From the NCBI GenBank assembly GCA_012519025.1, contig JAAYQZ010000045.1, positions 1 to 36,318 on the forward strand: a stretch of 36,318 nucleotides of DNA, written 5' to 3'. Within the stretch, counting starts at the first letter, position 1. Every line of letters begins with the position of its first letter. Shown here piece after piece: positions 7,834-16,228 of the stretch. Below the pieces are notes generated by a model. That model did no database searches. It was given only the letters and a program-made list of their open reading frames with translations, and was not told the DNA's origin. The stretch comes from Bacillota bacterium (lineage in GTDB: Bacteria; Bacillota; Limnochordia; DTU087). The position numbers were made by a program, and so were the translations under genes.

Positions 7834-9261
7834 CTAATTTGTTAGACTCGCTGTTAGAACTCTGCTTCCTACAGGTCTTTGCACGTTCGATGTTTGTTCC
7901 GCAGAAATCACTGCACCGGAAAACGAACTCAGCGACTGTGATGGTACCAAACGCCCCACCCAAACATCCTGGGGTGAACTAAACATAGTTGTAACAACCC
8001 AATTGTTTGTATTACCTTCCCTCAGCCACAGTTTATACACATCTTGGTTAAATACTGTGGGATCGGGTACATTTGACGCTGTTGCCAGTACCACGTTGCC
8101 GGAAGGATCCATAAACAGGATACCTTCGCCATTAGGAGCGAGATCTGTTGGTGCCATAACGATACACCGGGGCCCCGGCGGCTGCGGCTGTACTGGGATA
8201 CAAATTTGCTCTCCGGGTACAAGCCTCATTGGATCGATGCCTGGGTTGGCCGCAACAATGGCTGAAACTGTTGTGCCAAACCGCTGGGCAAGTTCAAACA
8301 GGGTATCGCCCGGCCGTATGGTGTAGAAGAACCCGGAACAAGGCGGCGGCGACGGCTGTACCGGGATGCAAATCTGCTGTCCGGGTACAAGTCTGGCCGG
8401 ATCGATGCCCGGATTGGCAGCGATAATAGCTGAAACCGTTGTGCCAAACCGCTGGGCAAGTTCAAACAGGGTATCGCCCGGCCGTATGGTGTAGAAGAAC
8501 CCTGAACAAGGCGGCGGCGACGGCTGTACCGGAATGCAAATCTGCTGTCCGGGTACAAGTCTTGCCGGATCGATGCCCGGATTGGCCGCAACAATGGCCG
8601 AAACCGTTGTACCAAACCGCTGGGCAAGTTCAAATAGAGTATCGCCCGGCCGTATGGTATAGAAGAACCCTGAGCAAGGTGGAGGCGGTGGTGGCGGTGG
8701 TGGCGGTGGCGGCGGACCAGGTGCAACTGTCGGTATACATATTACCTGCCCGATCTGTAGGTTGTTAGGATCAACTCCCGGGTTAGCCGCTTGAATTGCT
8801 GCTGCAGTAGTTCCAAATCTTTGTGCTAACAAAAAGAATGTGTCACCAGCTCTGATTGTGTACAAAAATCCGTTGGGGCAAGATGGCGTCGGCGGCGGAC
8901 CGGGTGCAGCAGTTGGTATACAAATTACCTGCCCGATCTGCAGGTTGTTGGGATCAACTCCCGGGTTAGCCGCTTGAATTGCTGACGCGGTAGTGCCGAA
9001 TCGCTGTGCCAATAAGAAGAATGTGTCTCCCGCCCTGATCGTGTACAAGAACCCGTTGGGGCAAGATGGCGTCGACGGGGGACCGGGCGCCACAGTCGGG
9101 ATGCAAATTACCTGCCCGATCTGCAGGTTGTTGGGATCAACTCCCGGGTTAGCCCTTTGAATTGCTGACGCGGTAGTACCGAATCGCTGGGCCAACAAAA
9201 AGAATGTGTCGCCCGCCCTTATTGTATAAAGAAAACCTGGGCAACTTGATGTCTGACTCAC
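7834..9261 (-). CDS. Six-LysM protein with C-terminal RskA-like domain
   Basis: Encodes 475 residues. Six LysM domains fall into two sub-families: units 1-3 (FLYTIRAGDTFFLLAQRFGT type, 61-residue period) and units 4-6 (FFYTIRPGDTLFELAQRFGT type, 56-residue period). A proline run of more than ten separates the two blocks. LysM binds N-acetylglucosamine in peptidoglycan. The last 105 residues (ILFMDPSGNVVLATASNVPD onward, with VYKLWLREG) resemble the extracellular domain of anti-sigma-K factor RskA. There is no signal peptide or membrane helix, which fits a protein made in the mother cell and assembled on the spore, as with SafA-like coat proteins; that location is inferred. The start is the GTG at 9261 behind AGGAGG, since an upstream TTG at 9288 precedes that site. 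Confidence 0.88.
   Translation of the reverse strand: MSQTSSCPGFLYTIRAGDTFFLLAQRFGTTASAIQRANPGVDPNNLQIGQVICIPTVAPGPPSTPSCPNGFLYTIRAGDTFFLLAQRFGTTASAIQAANPGVDPNNLQIGQVICIPTAAPGPPPTPSCPNGFLYTIRAGDTFFLLAQRFGTTAAAIQAANPGVDPNNLQIGQVICIPTVAPGPPPPPPPPPPPPPCSGFFYTIRPGDTLFELAQRFGTTVSAIVAANPGIDPARLVPGQQICIPVQPSPPPCSGFFYTIRPGDTLFELAQRFGTTVSAIIAANPGIDPARLVPGQQICIPVQPSPPPCSGFFYTIRPGDTLFELAQRFGTTVSAIVAANPGIDPMRLVPGEQICIPVQPQPPGPRCIVMAPTDLAPNGEGILFMDPSGNVVLATASNVPDPTVFNQDVYKLWLREGNTNNWVVTTMFSSPQDVWVGRLVPSQSLSSFSGAVISAEQTSNVQRPVGSRVLTASLTN
8185..8670 (-). repeat. Three tandem 168-bp repeats (LysM units 4-6)
   Basis: A 168-bp unit, 56 codons, is repeated nearly three times with very high nucleotide identity, including the CSG linker and the proline-rich spacer. 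For example, the GGCGGCGGCGACGG string recurs exactly 168 bp apart. The near identity, including silent positions, points to recent duplication or gene conversion. Confidence 0.85.
8732..9234 (-). repeat. Three tandem 183-bp repeats (LysM units 1-3)
   Basis: A 183-bp unit, 61 codons, occurs three times. Each encodes one LysM domain plus a TVAPGPP-type linker and a CPNG turn. It is a separate family from the 168-bp units and slightly more diverged at third codon positions. Confidence 0.82.
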
Positions 9262-9407
9262 ACTGACCCTCCTCCTTTTGCTCTCCAATGTTACCGTAGG
9301 AACTTACTCCCACAGCGACATTCTATGCAATACCAGGAGAAGAGTGCTAGGAGTCAATTCCTATTTGCCCGTCCCGCCCCACCAGACCTTATTTAAAGCA
9401 CAAAGGA

Positions 9408-10241
9408 CTACCTTCCCAAGATACGGTCCATCGCATGGGAAATATCATCGATCAGCTGGTCGCCATAATGTTTGTACGGAGATAGCTCAGTATAAGCATA
9501 ATCATCGTATCCAATTTCACGCAAAGCAGCCATTACCTCAGGCCAATTTACATCTCCCTCAAGCAAATTTACAAACCCGCCCAAAGTACCTACAGACATT
9601 CTAAAATCTTTAAAATGAACTTTTTTAATTCGCTCACCAAGCACCCTGATCCAGTCCTCAGGGAACCCATATAATAGCACATTACCAACATCGAAGTAAG
9701 CGCCTACGTAGTCACTGTCGACAGCATCAAGAAAATCCCGCATCTCAATGGGACTAAGCAGAAACTTGTTCCATACATTTTCAACCCCGATATGCACACC
9801 AGCGGCCTCTGCTTCAGGGGCTAATTCCCGCAGACCTTCCAAGGCACGCTCCCATGCATCAGCATAAAACACTCTTTCCTCTGAAGCAAAAGGTGCCGAA
9901 ACTACCCCCGGAACCACTAATATTGTGTCTGCGCCGAGCCCTTTGGCCACTTCCAGTGCCTTGCGGACAATTGATTTACTTTTTGCTCGGACTTGAGGAT
10001 CACCGGAAGTCATTGGGTACTGCCAGAATAGTCCCGTCGCTAAGCTATTGAGCTCCAATCCTATGCCATCGGCAAGATCCTTGATAGCCCGCACCTAAGC
10101 GGCGCCGGTTTCCAAAGATAGTTCCCCGCTCTCATCCAAAGCTAGTTCTATCCCCTCAAAACCAGCCTTCTTCGCAGCTTCCATACACTGCCGAATTGTC
10201 CAATCCGCCGGCAGTGACCAGCGATTGATACCCTTTTTCAT
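9408..10241 (-). pseudogene. Sugar phosphate isomerase/epimerase interrupted by in-frame TAG
   Basis: A xylose-isomerase-like TIM barrel of about 277 residues is read in one frame from an ATG at 10241 (seven bases after GGGAGG) to 9408. A single TAG at 10097-10095 breaks it after residue 48. The reading frame resumes at once with GTG CGG GCT and no shift, and the flanking protein reads naturally across the stop (SLETGAA, stop, VRAIKDLADGIGLEL). All four metal ligands downstream are intact: E in GVENVW, D in AYFDVGN, H in VHFKDF and E in YTELSPY. Loss of the first strand and helix should disable the barrel, and no ribosome site precedes the restart. A GAG or CAG codon changed to TAG, a sequencing error, or stop readthrough would explain it. 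Confidence 0.8.
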
Positions 10242-10413
10242 TCTCATGCCTCCCAGTAGTGTATATTCGACAACTTTATATTGTGTATATATTAGTGGCC
10301 ATACCATATATTACCTGCAAATTATCGATTAATTCCGGCAACCAGCACAAAAGGACGAAGACATCTTTTGTCGAATAACAACACAATTGTTGGCTTTGTT
10401 AGGAGGTATATAG

Positions 10414-11685
10414 TTGACCAAATCCCGCCGGCCCATGGGAAACTATTATGCAGTCTTAATCGATGGTGCATTTTACTTTACTGCCATGACATTTGTGGCC
10501 GCTGCCACTGTTGTCCCCACCTTCGCCAAAGAGTTGGGGGCTACGCCTTTAGTTATTGGGCTTGCACCCATGTTAGCCAACATGGGCTGGATGCTGCCAC
10601 AACTTTTTAGTGCCAGATATGTACAGCGCCTTACCTACCGCAGACCGTACGTCCTTACTATGATGGGTCTGCAAAGACTTTGCTTTTTAGCGATTGCCGT
10701 CTTCTGCTGGCTTTTACCTGCTTCACGAATGCGGCTTCTCTTATTTGCTTTTTTGGCAATGTATCTTCTAGCACACATAATTGATGGGATTGGCACGGTG
10801 GCTTGGTTGGAATTTGTGGCAGCAGCCGTTCATGAAAGGCAGCGGGGTACACTTTTCGCCTCCCGGACATTGATCAGCTGTTTTACGGGTCTGGCGGCAG
10901 GATGGTTGACAAGCCTGACCCTTGCTAAATTTGCCTTCCCCACCAACTTCGGTCTCCTTTTTTTGTGGGCATTTTTACTATTTGCCGCGGGATGGACTGT
11001 TTTCGCCGGCCTCAGTTGGGAAGAGGACCGTACTCAACCTCAAATCCAATCTCTCAGCCTCGGCAAATATTTGAAACAAATCCCGACGATCTTAAAAAAA
11101 GATGTCCCGTTTCGGGGACATGTTGTCGGAACAGCATTTTTGCTATTTGGCCAAATGGGTTTGGCCTTCTTTTCGATTCATACATTGGAACGCATGGAAT
11201 TACCGCCGGCTTTTGTGGGATATTTAACTATGGCTATGACAGCGGGCCAAATGCTTGCCGCGCTGATCGCTGGGCGGTTAAGTGATGCCAAAGGTCATAA
11301 GATCAATTTGGTCTTATCATGTACTTCCATGGGATTGGCAGCGCTGATCTCGTTACTTCCTGCCGCCAGGTTGTGGGCACTGCTCATTTTTGTCCTCATG
11401 GGAATTGCAAATACCACATACAGTGTTTCGCGGCTGCCTATTGTTATGGAGTATGCGGCCGAAGGTTACCGCTCAGTGTATGCGGGGATAGTCAACACAA
11501 TTCTGGCACCTGTAGTACTTCTGACCCCTATTGTAGGAGGAAGGCTTGTGCAGGTTTATGGTTATGACATTGTATTCGGCACAGCTTTATTCGTCAATCT
11601 CTTGGCTATTTGGATCTACCTCAGACGTGTCCAAGATCCAAGAACACTGCAAAGAGAGTCCCACTTGTTTACGGGAGATGCCTAG
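10414..11685 (+). CDS. Major facilitator superfamily transporter
   Basis: Encodes 423 residues with a TTG start eight bases behind AGGAGGT. About twelve hydrophobic helices are visible in two halves with a cytoplasmic loop near residues 205-235. The loop between helices 8 and 9 carries GRLSDAKGHK, a variant of the MFS motif GxxxDRxGRR. The substrate cannot be read from the sequence. It is divergent from the interrupted sugar isomerase across 172 bp, and glycosidase and sugar dehydrogenase genes follow, so sugar uptake or efflux is a reasonable guess only. A possible promoter (TCGACA, 17 bases, TATTAG) begins near 10268. Confidence 0.88.
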   Translation: MTKSRRPMGNYYAVLIDGAFYFTAMTFVAAATVVPTFAKELGATPLVIGLAPMLANMGWMLPQLFSARYVQRLTYRRPYVLTMMGLQRLCFLAIAVFCWLLPASRMRLLLFAFLAMYLLAHIIDGIGTVAWLEFVAAAVHERQRGTLFASRTLISCFTGLAAGWLTSLTLAKFAFPTNFGLLFLWAFLLFAAGWTVFAGLSWEEDRTQPQIQSLSLGKYLKQIPTILKKDVPFRGHVVGTAFLLFGQMGLAFFSIHTLERMELPPAFVGYLTMAMTAGQMLAALIAGRLSDAKGHKINLVLSCTSMGLAALISLLPAARLWALLIFVLMGIANTTYSVSRLPIVMEYAAEGYRSVYAGIVNTILAPVVLLTPIVGGRLVQVYGYDIVFGTALFVNLLAIWIYLRRVQDPRTLQRESHLFTGDA

Positions 11686-11755
11686 AGCCCAGTGCCATGG
11701 CGGCCTGAAATAACTTACCAGCACATGGATTAAAAAATCTCCGGCTTAGTTATTA

Positions 11756-11959
11756 TCATACCTTGCGGACTGTAAAACGTCTTGGCAAAAAAATCTCCTC
11801 TTGTTGAACTTCGAGAAGCCCACATATCTTTTGGACAACACGCCAGTCGGCTGGTCTTTTACCGTGCTCGATCAAGCAATATGAACTTTGTGGTATACCA
11901 ATGGCCAGTGCCACTTCCTTTTGGGTCAAACCTCGAGTCTCCCGCACTTTCCGCAGCAT
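11756..11959 (-). CDS. Small XRE/Cro-type DNA-binding protein
   Basis: Encodes 67 residues that are almost entirely one helix-turn-helix domain: MLRKVRETRGLTQKEVALAI, then GIPQSSYCLIEHGKRPADW. It resembles the small Cro-like regulators that control switches, toxin-antitoxin pairs or competence-like genes. The ATG at 11959 is chosen because HTH_3 domains begin there; the frame extends ten codons further to 11989. The neighbouring XRE gene points the other way across a shared 166-bp control region, so mutual regulation is likely. Confidence 0.82.
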   Translation of the reverse strand: MLRKVRETRGLTQKEVALAIGIPQSSYCLIEHGKRPADWRVVQKICGLLEVQQEEIFLPRRFTVRKV

Positions 11960-11990
11960 GGATATCCCACCACCTTTAACTGTCAACATA

Positions 11991-12090
11991 TTGCCAAAAC
12001 AAAAGCGTTTGCCTTTAGTCTAACTTTGCGAAACGCAAAAGTCAAGAGCCTCTCTACATTTTGCAAAGAATCCTTCTCCAATATTGCAAA
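11991..12090. promoter_or_regulatory. Shared operator region of two divergent XRE genes
   Basis: The spacer holds several copies of a TTTGC/GCAAA motif. TTTGCG-AAA-CGCAAA (12025-12039) is a perfect inverted repeat, with further elements at 11991 (TTGCCAAAA), 12008 (TTTGCC), 12060 (TTTGCAAA) and 12084 (TTGCAAA). Such iterated half-sites are what would be expected for binding by the XRE dimers on either side. Confidence 0.55.
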
Positions 12091-12125
12091 TCGTGATAAA
12101 CTCATCGTAAAGGAGAGAGGCTGCC

Positions 12126-12527
12126 ATGTCAGTTTTGGGAAACCGTATCCGCCGTCTGCGCAAAAAAGCCAATTTAACCCAGGCAGAACTTGGCAAACTG
12201 CTTGACTGTTCCAACAGCACTATCTCCCTGTATGAGGGAGGGCAGCGCTCCCCTGACACGATGATGCTGGTTCGACTCGCGGACGTTTTTGATGTATCTG
12301 TAGACTATCTTTTAGGCCGGGAGCACTCTCCGGACCCAAAAGAGGAAGTCCACACCTACCCTCCAAGCCCCGACTCTTCCATGCTGCTTATGGAAGGGCT
12401 TACCCCGGAGGGAGCCCAGTTTTTGGCGGCCATGACCCGTGAAGTGAAAAAATTCTTTTCCAAAAGGCCGTGTCAAACATACAGCCGCGGACACTGCTCA
12501 AAATGCAATGAAGACTCCGACTCGTAA
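12126..12527 (+). CDS. XRE-family transcriptional regulator
   Basis: Encodes 133 residues. Residues 5-62 form a textbook HTH_3 domain: LGNRIRRLRKKANLTQAELG, NSTISLYEGGQRSPDTMML, then VSVDYLLGR. The C-terminal 70 residues are poorly structured, with a short helix (LTPEGAQFLAAMTREVKKFF) and three cysteines in CQTYSRGHCSKC that could bind metal or sense redox state. A GGAGAGAGG ribosome site lies upstream. The LLG-type ending of the HTH is shared with SinR and phage-type repressors. It is divergent from the small XRE gene and convergent with glucokinase, leaving only 10 bp between stops. Confidence 0.88.
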   Translation: MSVLGNRIRRLRKKANLTQAELGKLLDCSNSTISLYEGGQRSPDTMMLVRLADVFDVSVDYLLGREHSPDPKEEVHTYPPSPDSSMLLMEGLTPEGAQFLAAMTREVKKFFSKRPCQTYSRGHCSKCNEDSDS

Positions 12528-12537
12528 AAACACACCA

Positions 12538-13530
12538 TTACACTTTGTGAGACATCTTCTTGGCAATTTCTTCCCAGGCTATAGCAGCCGCACCCTTTAC
12601 ACCGCTTACAGAACCGCCCTTCATCTGTAGCACATTGGCTCTGAAATCAGGGTGCAAAGACGGCATCGCTTTGTCAACTGCCCTAAGCAGTGCATCACTT
12701 TGTGTGACAACGCCGCCGCCAACTAAAATGGCCTGCGGAGACAGCAATCTTTGAATATTGAGTATACCAATCGCTAGATAGCGCCCTGCCTCAGCAAGCA
12801 CCTTGTTTGCCAGTTCATCACCTTTATCAGCTGCCTGGGTTACATCTGCTGCCGTCACTTCACCTTTTTCCTGGTAAGTCTCCCACAGTTTTCCTTTTTG
12901 TGCCGCTTTAGCGGCCTGGGTCCCCTCCCGACCGATGGCAGTACCGGATGCTAAAGCTTCCAAACAGCCTTTAGTGCCGCAGTTGCACTGGGCGCCATCT
13001 GGCTCCACTATAATGTGACCGATTTCCCCTGCCAAAGGCCATGGACCACCGTGTAGAAGACCGTTCATGATAATGCCGCCTCCCACCCCGGTACCGATGG
13101 TCATAAATACAAAATTTTCAATTCCCCGGGCTTCTGCTGCATAACGCAGGGCCCCTAGAGCCGCCGCATCAGCATCGTTTTCCAATTTAGCACTCACTCC
13201 AAATTTGTCTTCAATCATCTGGCAAATATGAAAGTCTTGCCAAGGCAAATTGGCCGCCCTCATGGCTACGCCTTGATTGCGGTCAACCGACCCGGGTACA
13301 GCTACACCAACACCTACAACTTCAAACGGAGCCCCTTCAACCGGACTGTCGCCCTTGCCGGAAGCGGCCTCCAGCATGTGTCCGACCAACCACATCAAAT
13401 CATGTTCCAGATCGGGGAATTCCGCAGGTGTTGCCACAGTGTGGGAGTAAAGAATATTCCCATCAAAATCTACGATACCACCCGCCATTTTTGTGCCACC
13501 AATATCAAGTCCAATTGCTACTTGCAGCAT
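12538..13530 (-). CDS. glk: ROK-family glucokinase
   Basis: Encodes 330 residues. The phosphate-binding motif DIGGTK (9-14), the catalytic region LENDADAAALGA (D119) and the ROK signature are all visible: EIGH (E169, H172) and the zinc cysteines C182, C184 and C189 in CNCGTKGCLE. ROK enzymes with this full motif are usually ATP-dependent glucokinases that make glucose 6-phosphate, which would feed the zwf-gnd genes further on. No helix-turn-helix precedes the kinase domain, so it is not an XylR/NagC-type repressor. The ribosome site before the ATG at 13530 is weak. A long hairpin lies just upstream in the leader. Confidence 0.9.
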   Translation of the reverse strand: MLQVAIGLDIGGTKMAGGIVDFDGNILYSHTVATPAEFPDLEHDLMWLVGHMLEAASGKGDSPVEGAPFEVVGVGVAVPGSVDRNQGVAMRAANLPWQDFHICQMIEDKFGVSAKLENDADAAALGALRYAAEARGIENFVFMTIGTGVGGGIIMNGLLHGGPWPLAGEIGHIIVEPDGAQCNCGTKGCLEALASGTAIGREGTQAAKAAQKGKLWETYQEKGEVTAADVTQAADKGDELANKVLAEAGRYLAIGILNIQRLLSPQAILVGGGVVTQSDALLRAVDKAMPSLHPDFRANVLQMKGGSVSGVKGAAAIAWEEIAKKMSHKV

Positions 13531-13561
13531 TTTTTATGTTCACGCCCTTACTTAAGTGATG

Positions 13562-13603
13562 TTATGCCCGTGGGCAAATAACGCTGTGTGGCCCAGGGCA
13601 TAA
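13562..13603. other. Long hairpin in the glk leader
   Basis: TTATGCCC and TGGGC, split by one bulged G, pair with GCCCA and GGGCATAA around a 15-base loop, giving 13 base pairs. It sits 32-73 bp upstream of the glucokinase start. No T-run follows on the minus strand, so it may be a 5' leader structure or an operator instead of a terminator. Confidence 0.5.
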
Positions 13604-13651
13604 TATTGTATCTTCTGCCACAAATCACTTACTCCTGCACAGATTGCTCTG

Positions 13652-13680
13652 TTGACAACAACCGGAGAAACTGACAATAT
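13652..13680 (+). promoter_or_regulatory. Possible promoter for the THUMP methyltransferase gene
   Basis: A perfect TTGACA (13652-13657) is followed 17 bases later by a weak CAATAT (13675-13680), about 48 bp before the start codon. Confidence 0.42.
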
Positions 13681-13728
13681 GTAGTTGGTTAAAGATATTG
13701 TTAAATAAAGGGGTCTAGGAGAATTAAG

Positions 13729-14760
13729 ATGCAGACCGGTTCCTTAACATACATGGCAACGACGGCCCCAGGGCTTGGGTCCATCGCCATATCCGAAATA
13801 AGTGCAAAACTGCCCGGAGCATGGATTCAAAATCAAATGCGTGGTCGCATACTCTTTAATACTGATGCACCTTGGGGGCAAATTCAAGAGCTTAAATGCG
13901 TAGACAACCTATACTTACATATCGCATGGTTGAAGATCGGTCCTCACAGAAACCACCTTGGCGATTTAACTGATGACTTTGAAAGCATTTCCCTGCTTGA
14001 TCTACCCTTTTTGCGCAGAGCACGTCCCGGATCTAAAGTTATAATCAATGCCAGTCGTTCAGGAAAACATACTTTCAGTCGATTTGAAGCTGCCAAAGCT
14101 GCCATGAAGGGCCTGGCTAAGGCGTATAAGTTCACCCCCGGCACTGTCGATGATCATGAATTCAACTTCCGCCTAGATATTGTGGACCAAGATGCGCTGT
14201 TTTCTTTGAAGCTGACCGACTCAACTTTTAGATTTCGTGGCCAAAGGGACTTTTCCAAGGGGGCTTTGCGGCCTCCCATTGCCCATGCCCTTATTTGGCT
14301 AAGCAACCCTAAACCTGAAGACACCTTCTTGGATCCGTTTTGCGGTTCCGGCACAATAGTCGCCGAGCGTTCACTTTACACAGCACAATCAATTATAGGC
14401 AGTGATCTTTCCAAAAACATCGTTGCGATTGCAAAAGCCAATGTACCCGACAATGTAGAAATAGTGCAGATGGATGCATGCAGTCTGACAGATATTGCGG
14501 ATGAATCCATTAACTCCATTGTTTCCAACCCACCTTGGGGGAAGCAGGTTGCGCAAGGTGAAGACATTGGCAAACTCTATATGCAGTTCTTCCAGGAAAT
14601 GAATAGGGTACTTACTAAAGGCGGTTCTGCTGTTTTGCTGACTGACCGAAAAAGCGCCATTCAGGCAGCTGCTGAAAGCACTAATCTCCAGTGCCAAGAG
14701 CTGTATACGATCAGCCTGCATGGTCTGTTACCGGTAGTCTATCAAATATGGAAAACGTAA
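13729..14760 (+). CDS. THUMP-domain RNA guanine-N2 methyltransferase (Trm14/TrmN-like)
   Basis: Encodes 343 residues, ATG start behind AGGAG. The first 165 residues fit a ferredoxin-like plus THUMP RNA-binding module, and the rest is a class I SAM methyltransferase. DPFCGSGT (202-209) is the SAM-binding loop and NPPW (267-270) is the catalytic motif of amino-methylating enzymes acting on guanine N2. Members include tRNA m2G6 methyltransferase Trm14/TrmN and the 23S rRNA enzyme RlmL. The single compact methyltransferase domain and size favour a tRNA enzyme. It is a lone plus-strand gene, convergent with the GH4 gene. Confidence 0.87.
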   Translation: MQTGSLTYMATTAPGLGSIAISEISAKLPGAWIQNQMRGRILFNTDAPWGQIQELKCVDNLYLHIAWLKIGPHRNHLGDLTDDFESISLLDLPFLRRARPGSKVIINASRSGKHTFSRFEAAKAAMKGLAKAYKFTPGTVDDHEFNFRLDIVDQDALFSLKLTDSTFRFRGQRDFSKGALRPPIAHALIWLSNPKPEDTFLDPFCGSGTIVAERSLYTAQSIIGSDLSKNIVAIAKANVPDNVEIVQMDACSLTDIADESINSIVSNPPWGKQVAQGEDIGKLYMQFFQEMNRVLTKGGSAVLLTDRKSAIQAAAESTNLQCQELYTISLHGLLPVVYQIWKT

Positions 14761-14763
14761 AAA

Positions 14764-14792
14764 CCCGCCCGGCTTTGAGGGGCTCGGACGGG
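14764..14792. terminator. Hairpin between convergent methyltransferase and GH4 genes
   Basis: CCCGCCCG pairs with CGGACGGG, with one mismatch, in the 71 bp between the two convergent stop codons. The loop is about 13 bases. It ends the long minus-strand gene run as well as the methyltransferase gene. The T-run is poor. Confidence 0.5.
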
Positions 14793-14831
14793 CATTTGTA
14801 AATGGGGTGTGTCGCATAAAGCGGTGAATGC

Positions 14832-16154
14832 TTAAAATTCTACGCTTTTAAACTGTGGCAAGTAATCACGGTTTTGAGCAAACATTGCCTTCACCATGTT
14901 TTTGATCTCCTCAAGAGACAGCACAGCCGCAGTGAGCGGATCATAGCAAATGGCATGGAATATCAACCGTGGATCTCCTGTGAGTGCCCCCTCCACTGCC
15001 ATTTCTTCTACTGCCACACTAATGTTGTTTAAAGCAGCCAACTGTGGCGGTAATTCGCCGACATGAATGGGGTTAAACCCCCTGCGATTGGCTACTACCG
15101 GCACTTCTACACATACATCCTGCGGCAGGTTCGTAATTAGGCCGGTGTTGGGTACATTGCCGTTAAACTCAAATGGCTCCCCGCCCATATAAGCGTTGAT
15201 AATATAGGCTGCATACTCATTGCCTCTATTGAGATCGATTTCATCTTGCTCAAACCAATCTTCCACATCCTGCATCCAGCTGTCTTCACGCCGCAAATAC
15301 TCGTTGAGTATGTACGCATAAACACCGGGATTCCAGCCGGTTCCGTGGGTGCAGTACTTTTCAATCAATTCAGGCCGTTTTCTAAACCACCAATTATATT
15401 CTGAGTTGTGGCCGCTGGATTCAGTTACATAGTAATCCAGATGGATAAACATTTCGTTGCGCACGATCTCTTCATTGTAAATATCCGGATTTTTGACAGC
15501 CTCTCTAAGCATCGGGTAAGCATCTTTGCCATTCCATTTGTAATCCAAGTACCAAGCCTGGTGATTAATACCGGCACATACATAGTCAATTTCCTCTATA
15601 GGTGCGCCGATCCAATTGGCCAACATGTGGGCAGTGCCCTGGACACTGTGGCACAATCCGGTCACCTGGACTGATGTCTCTCGCTCAATAGCTCTGCAGA
15701 GCATGGCCATGGGATTCGTGTAGTTTAGCAAAATCGCGTCAGGACAATATTTTTCCATATCCCGACATATATCCAACATATCGGGAATAGTGCGCAGTGC
15801 CCGGAAAATACCAGATGGACCCCGCGTGTCGCCTACATTGGTGTCTACGCCAAACTCCATGGGAATCTCAATGTCATGGCGCCAAACCGACACATCACCG
15901 GACAAAATTGTACAAAGAACGGCGTCCGCACCCTCAAGGGCCTCTTTTCGATTCAGGGTGGCCACTACTTTGGCGGGGTAATTACCCTCATTAATGATCC
16001 GCTCAACTGCCCGCCTTGCAAACTCAAGTCGATCTTCGTTGATGTCCATCAGGGCTATCGTTGAATCTTCCAACAAAGAAAATGTCAAAATGTCCCTCAC
16101 TAAGGCTCGAGTAAAACCCAAACTGCCGGCGCCTATAAAAGCAATCTTTGCCAT
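14832..16154 (-). CDS. melA: GH4 alpha-galactosidase (NAD- and metal-dependent)
   Basis: Encodes 440 residues of glycoside hydrolase family 4. The N-terminus is a Rossmann NAD site ([11 protein letters not shown]). Metal ligands are C168 and H198 (GINHQAW). The tetrapeptide at C168 is CHSV, which in this family marks alpha-galactosidases such as MelA, unlike CNVP or CDMP of the 6-phospho-glycosidases. GH4 enzymes cleave by transient oxidation at C3 of the sugar followed by elimination, using NAD and Mn. The protein is cytoplasmic, so its substrate (melibiose-like) must be imported. It is the last gene of the run that includes zwf and gnd. Confidence 0.87.
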   Translation of the reverse strand: MAKIAFIGAGSLGFTRALVRDILTFSLLEDSTIALMDINEDRLEFARRAVERIINEGNYPAKVVATLNRKEALEGADAVLCTILSGDVSVWRHDIEIPMEFGVDTNVGDTRGPSGIFRALRTIPDMLDICRDMEKYCPDAILLNYTNPMAMLCRAIERETSVQVTGLCHSVQGTAHMLANWIGAPIEEIDYVCAGINHQAWYLDYKWNGKDAYPMLREAVKNPDIYNEEIVRNEMFIHLDYYVTESSGHNSEYNWWFRKRPELIEKYCTHGTGWNPGVYAYILNEYLRREDSWMQDVEDWFEQDEIDLNRGNEYAAYIINAYMGGEPFEFNGNVPNTGLITNLPQDVCVEVPVVANRRGFNPIHVGELPPQLAALNNISVAVEEMAVEGALTGDPRLIFHAICYDPLTAAVLSLEEIKNMVKAMFAQNRDYLPQFKSVEF

Positions 16155-16228
16155 TTTGGTGCTGCACCTCTCTCACTAATTTACTTTCTGTTGTGACTGC
16201 TGTGATTAAATAATTCGACGAATTCTAT

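Noticed and set aside
8226-8726. A 166-codon frame within the LysM gene region
   Set aside because: It overlaps the LysM coding sequence in another frame, and its arginine- and proline-rich product simply mirrors the tandem repeats.
7834-9261. The LysM tandem repeats as a CRISPR-like array
   Set aside because: The period is 168 or 183 bp, the repeats lie in one open frame and encode LysM domains, and there are no unique spacers.
10095-10097. The TAG in the sugar isomerase read as pyrrolysine
   Set aside because: No pyrrolysine genes are in the window, the protein is not a methylamine methyltransferase, and the other genes give no sign of TAG recoding. A nonsense mutation or sequence error is simpler.
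11756-12527. The divergent XRE pair as a prophage or toxin-antitoxin module
   Set aside because: No integrase, structural phage gene, attachment repeat or toxin-like partner is present on either side.
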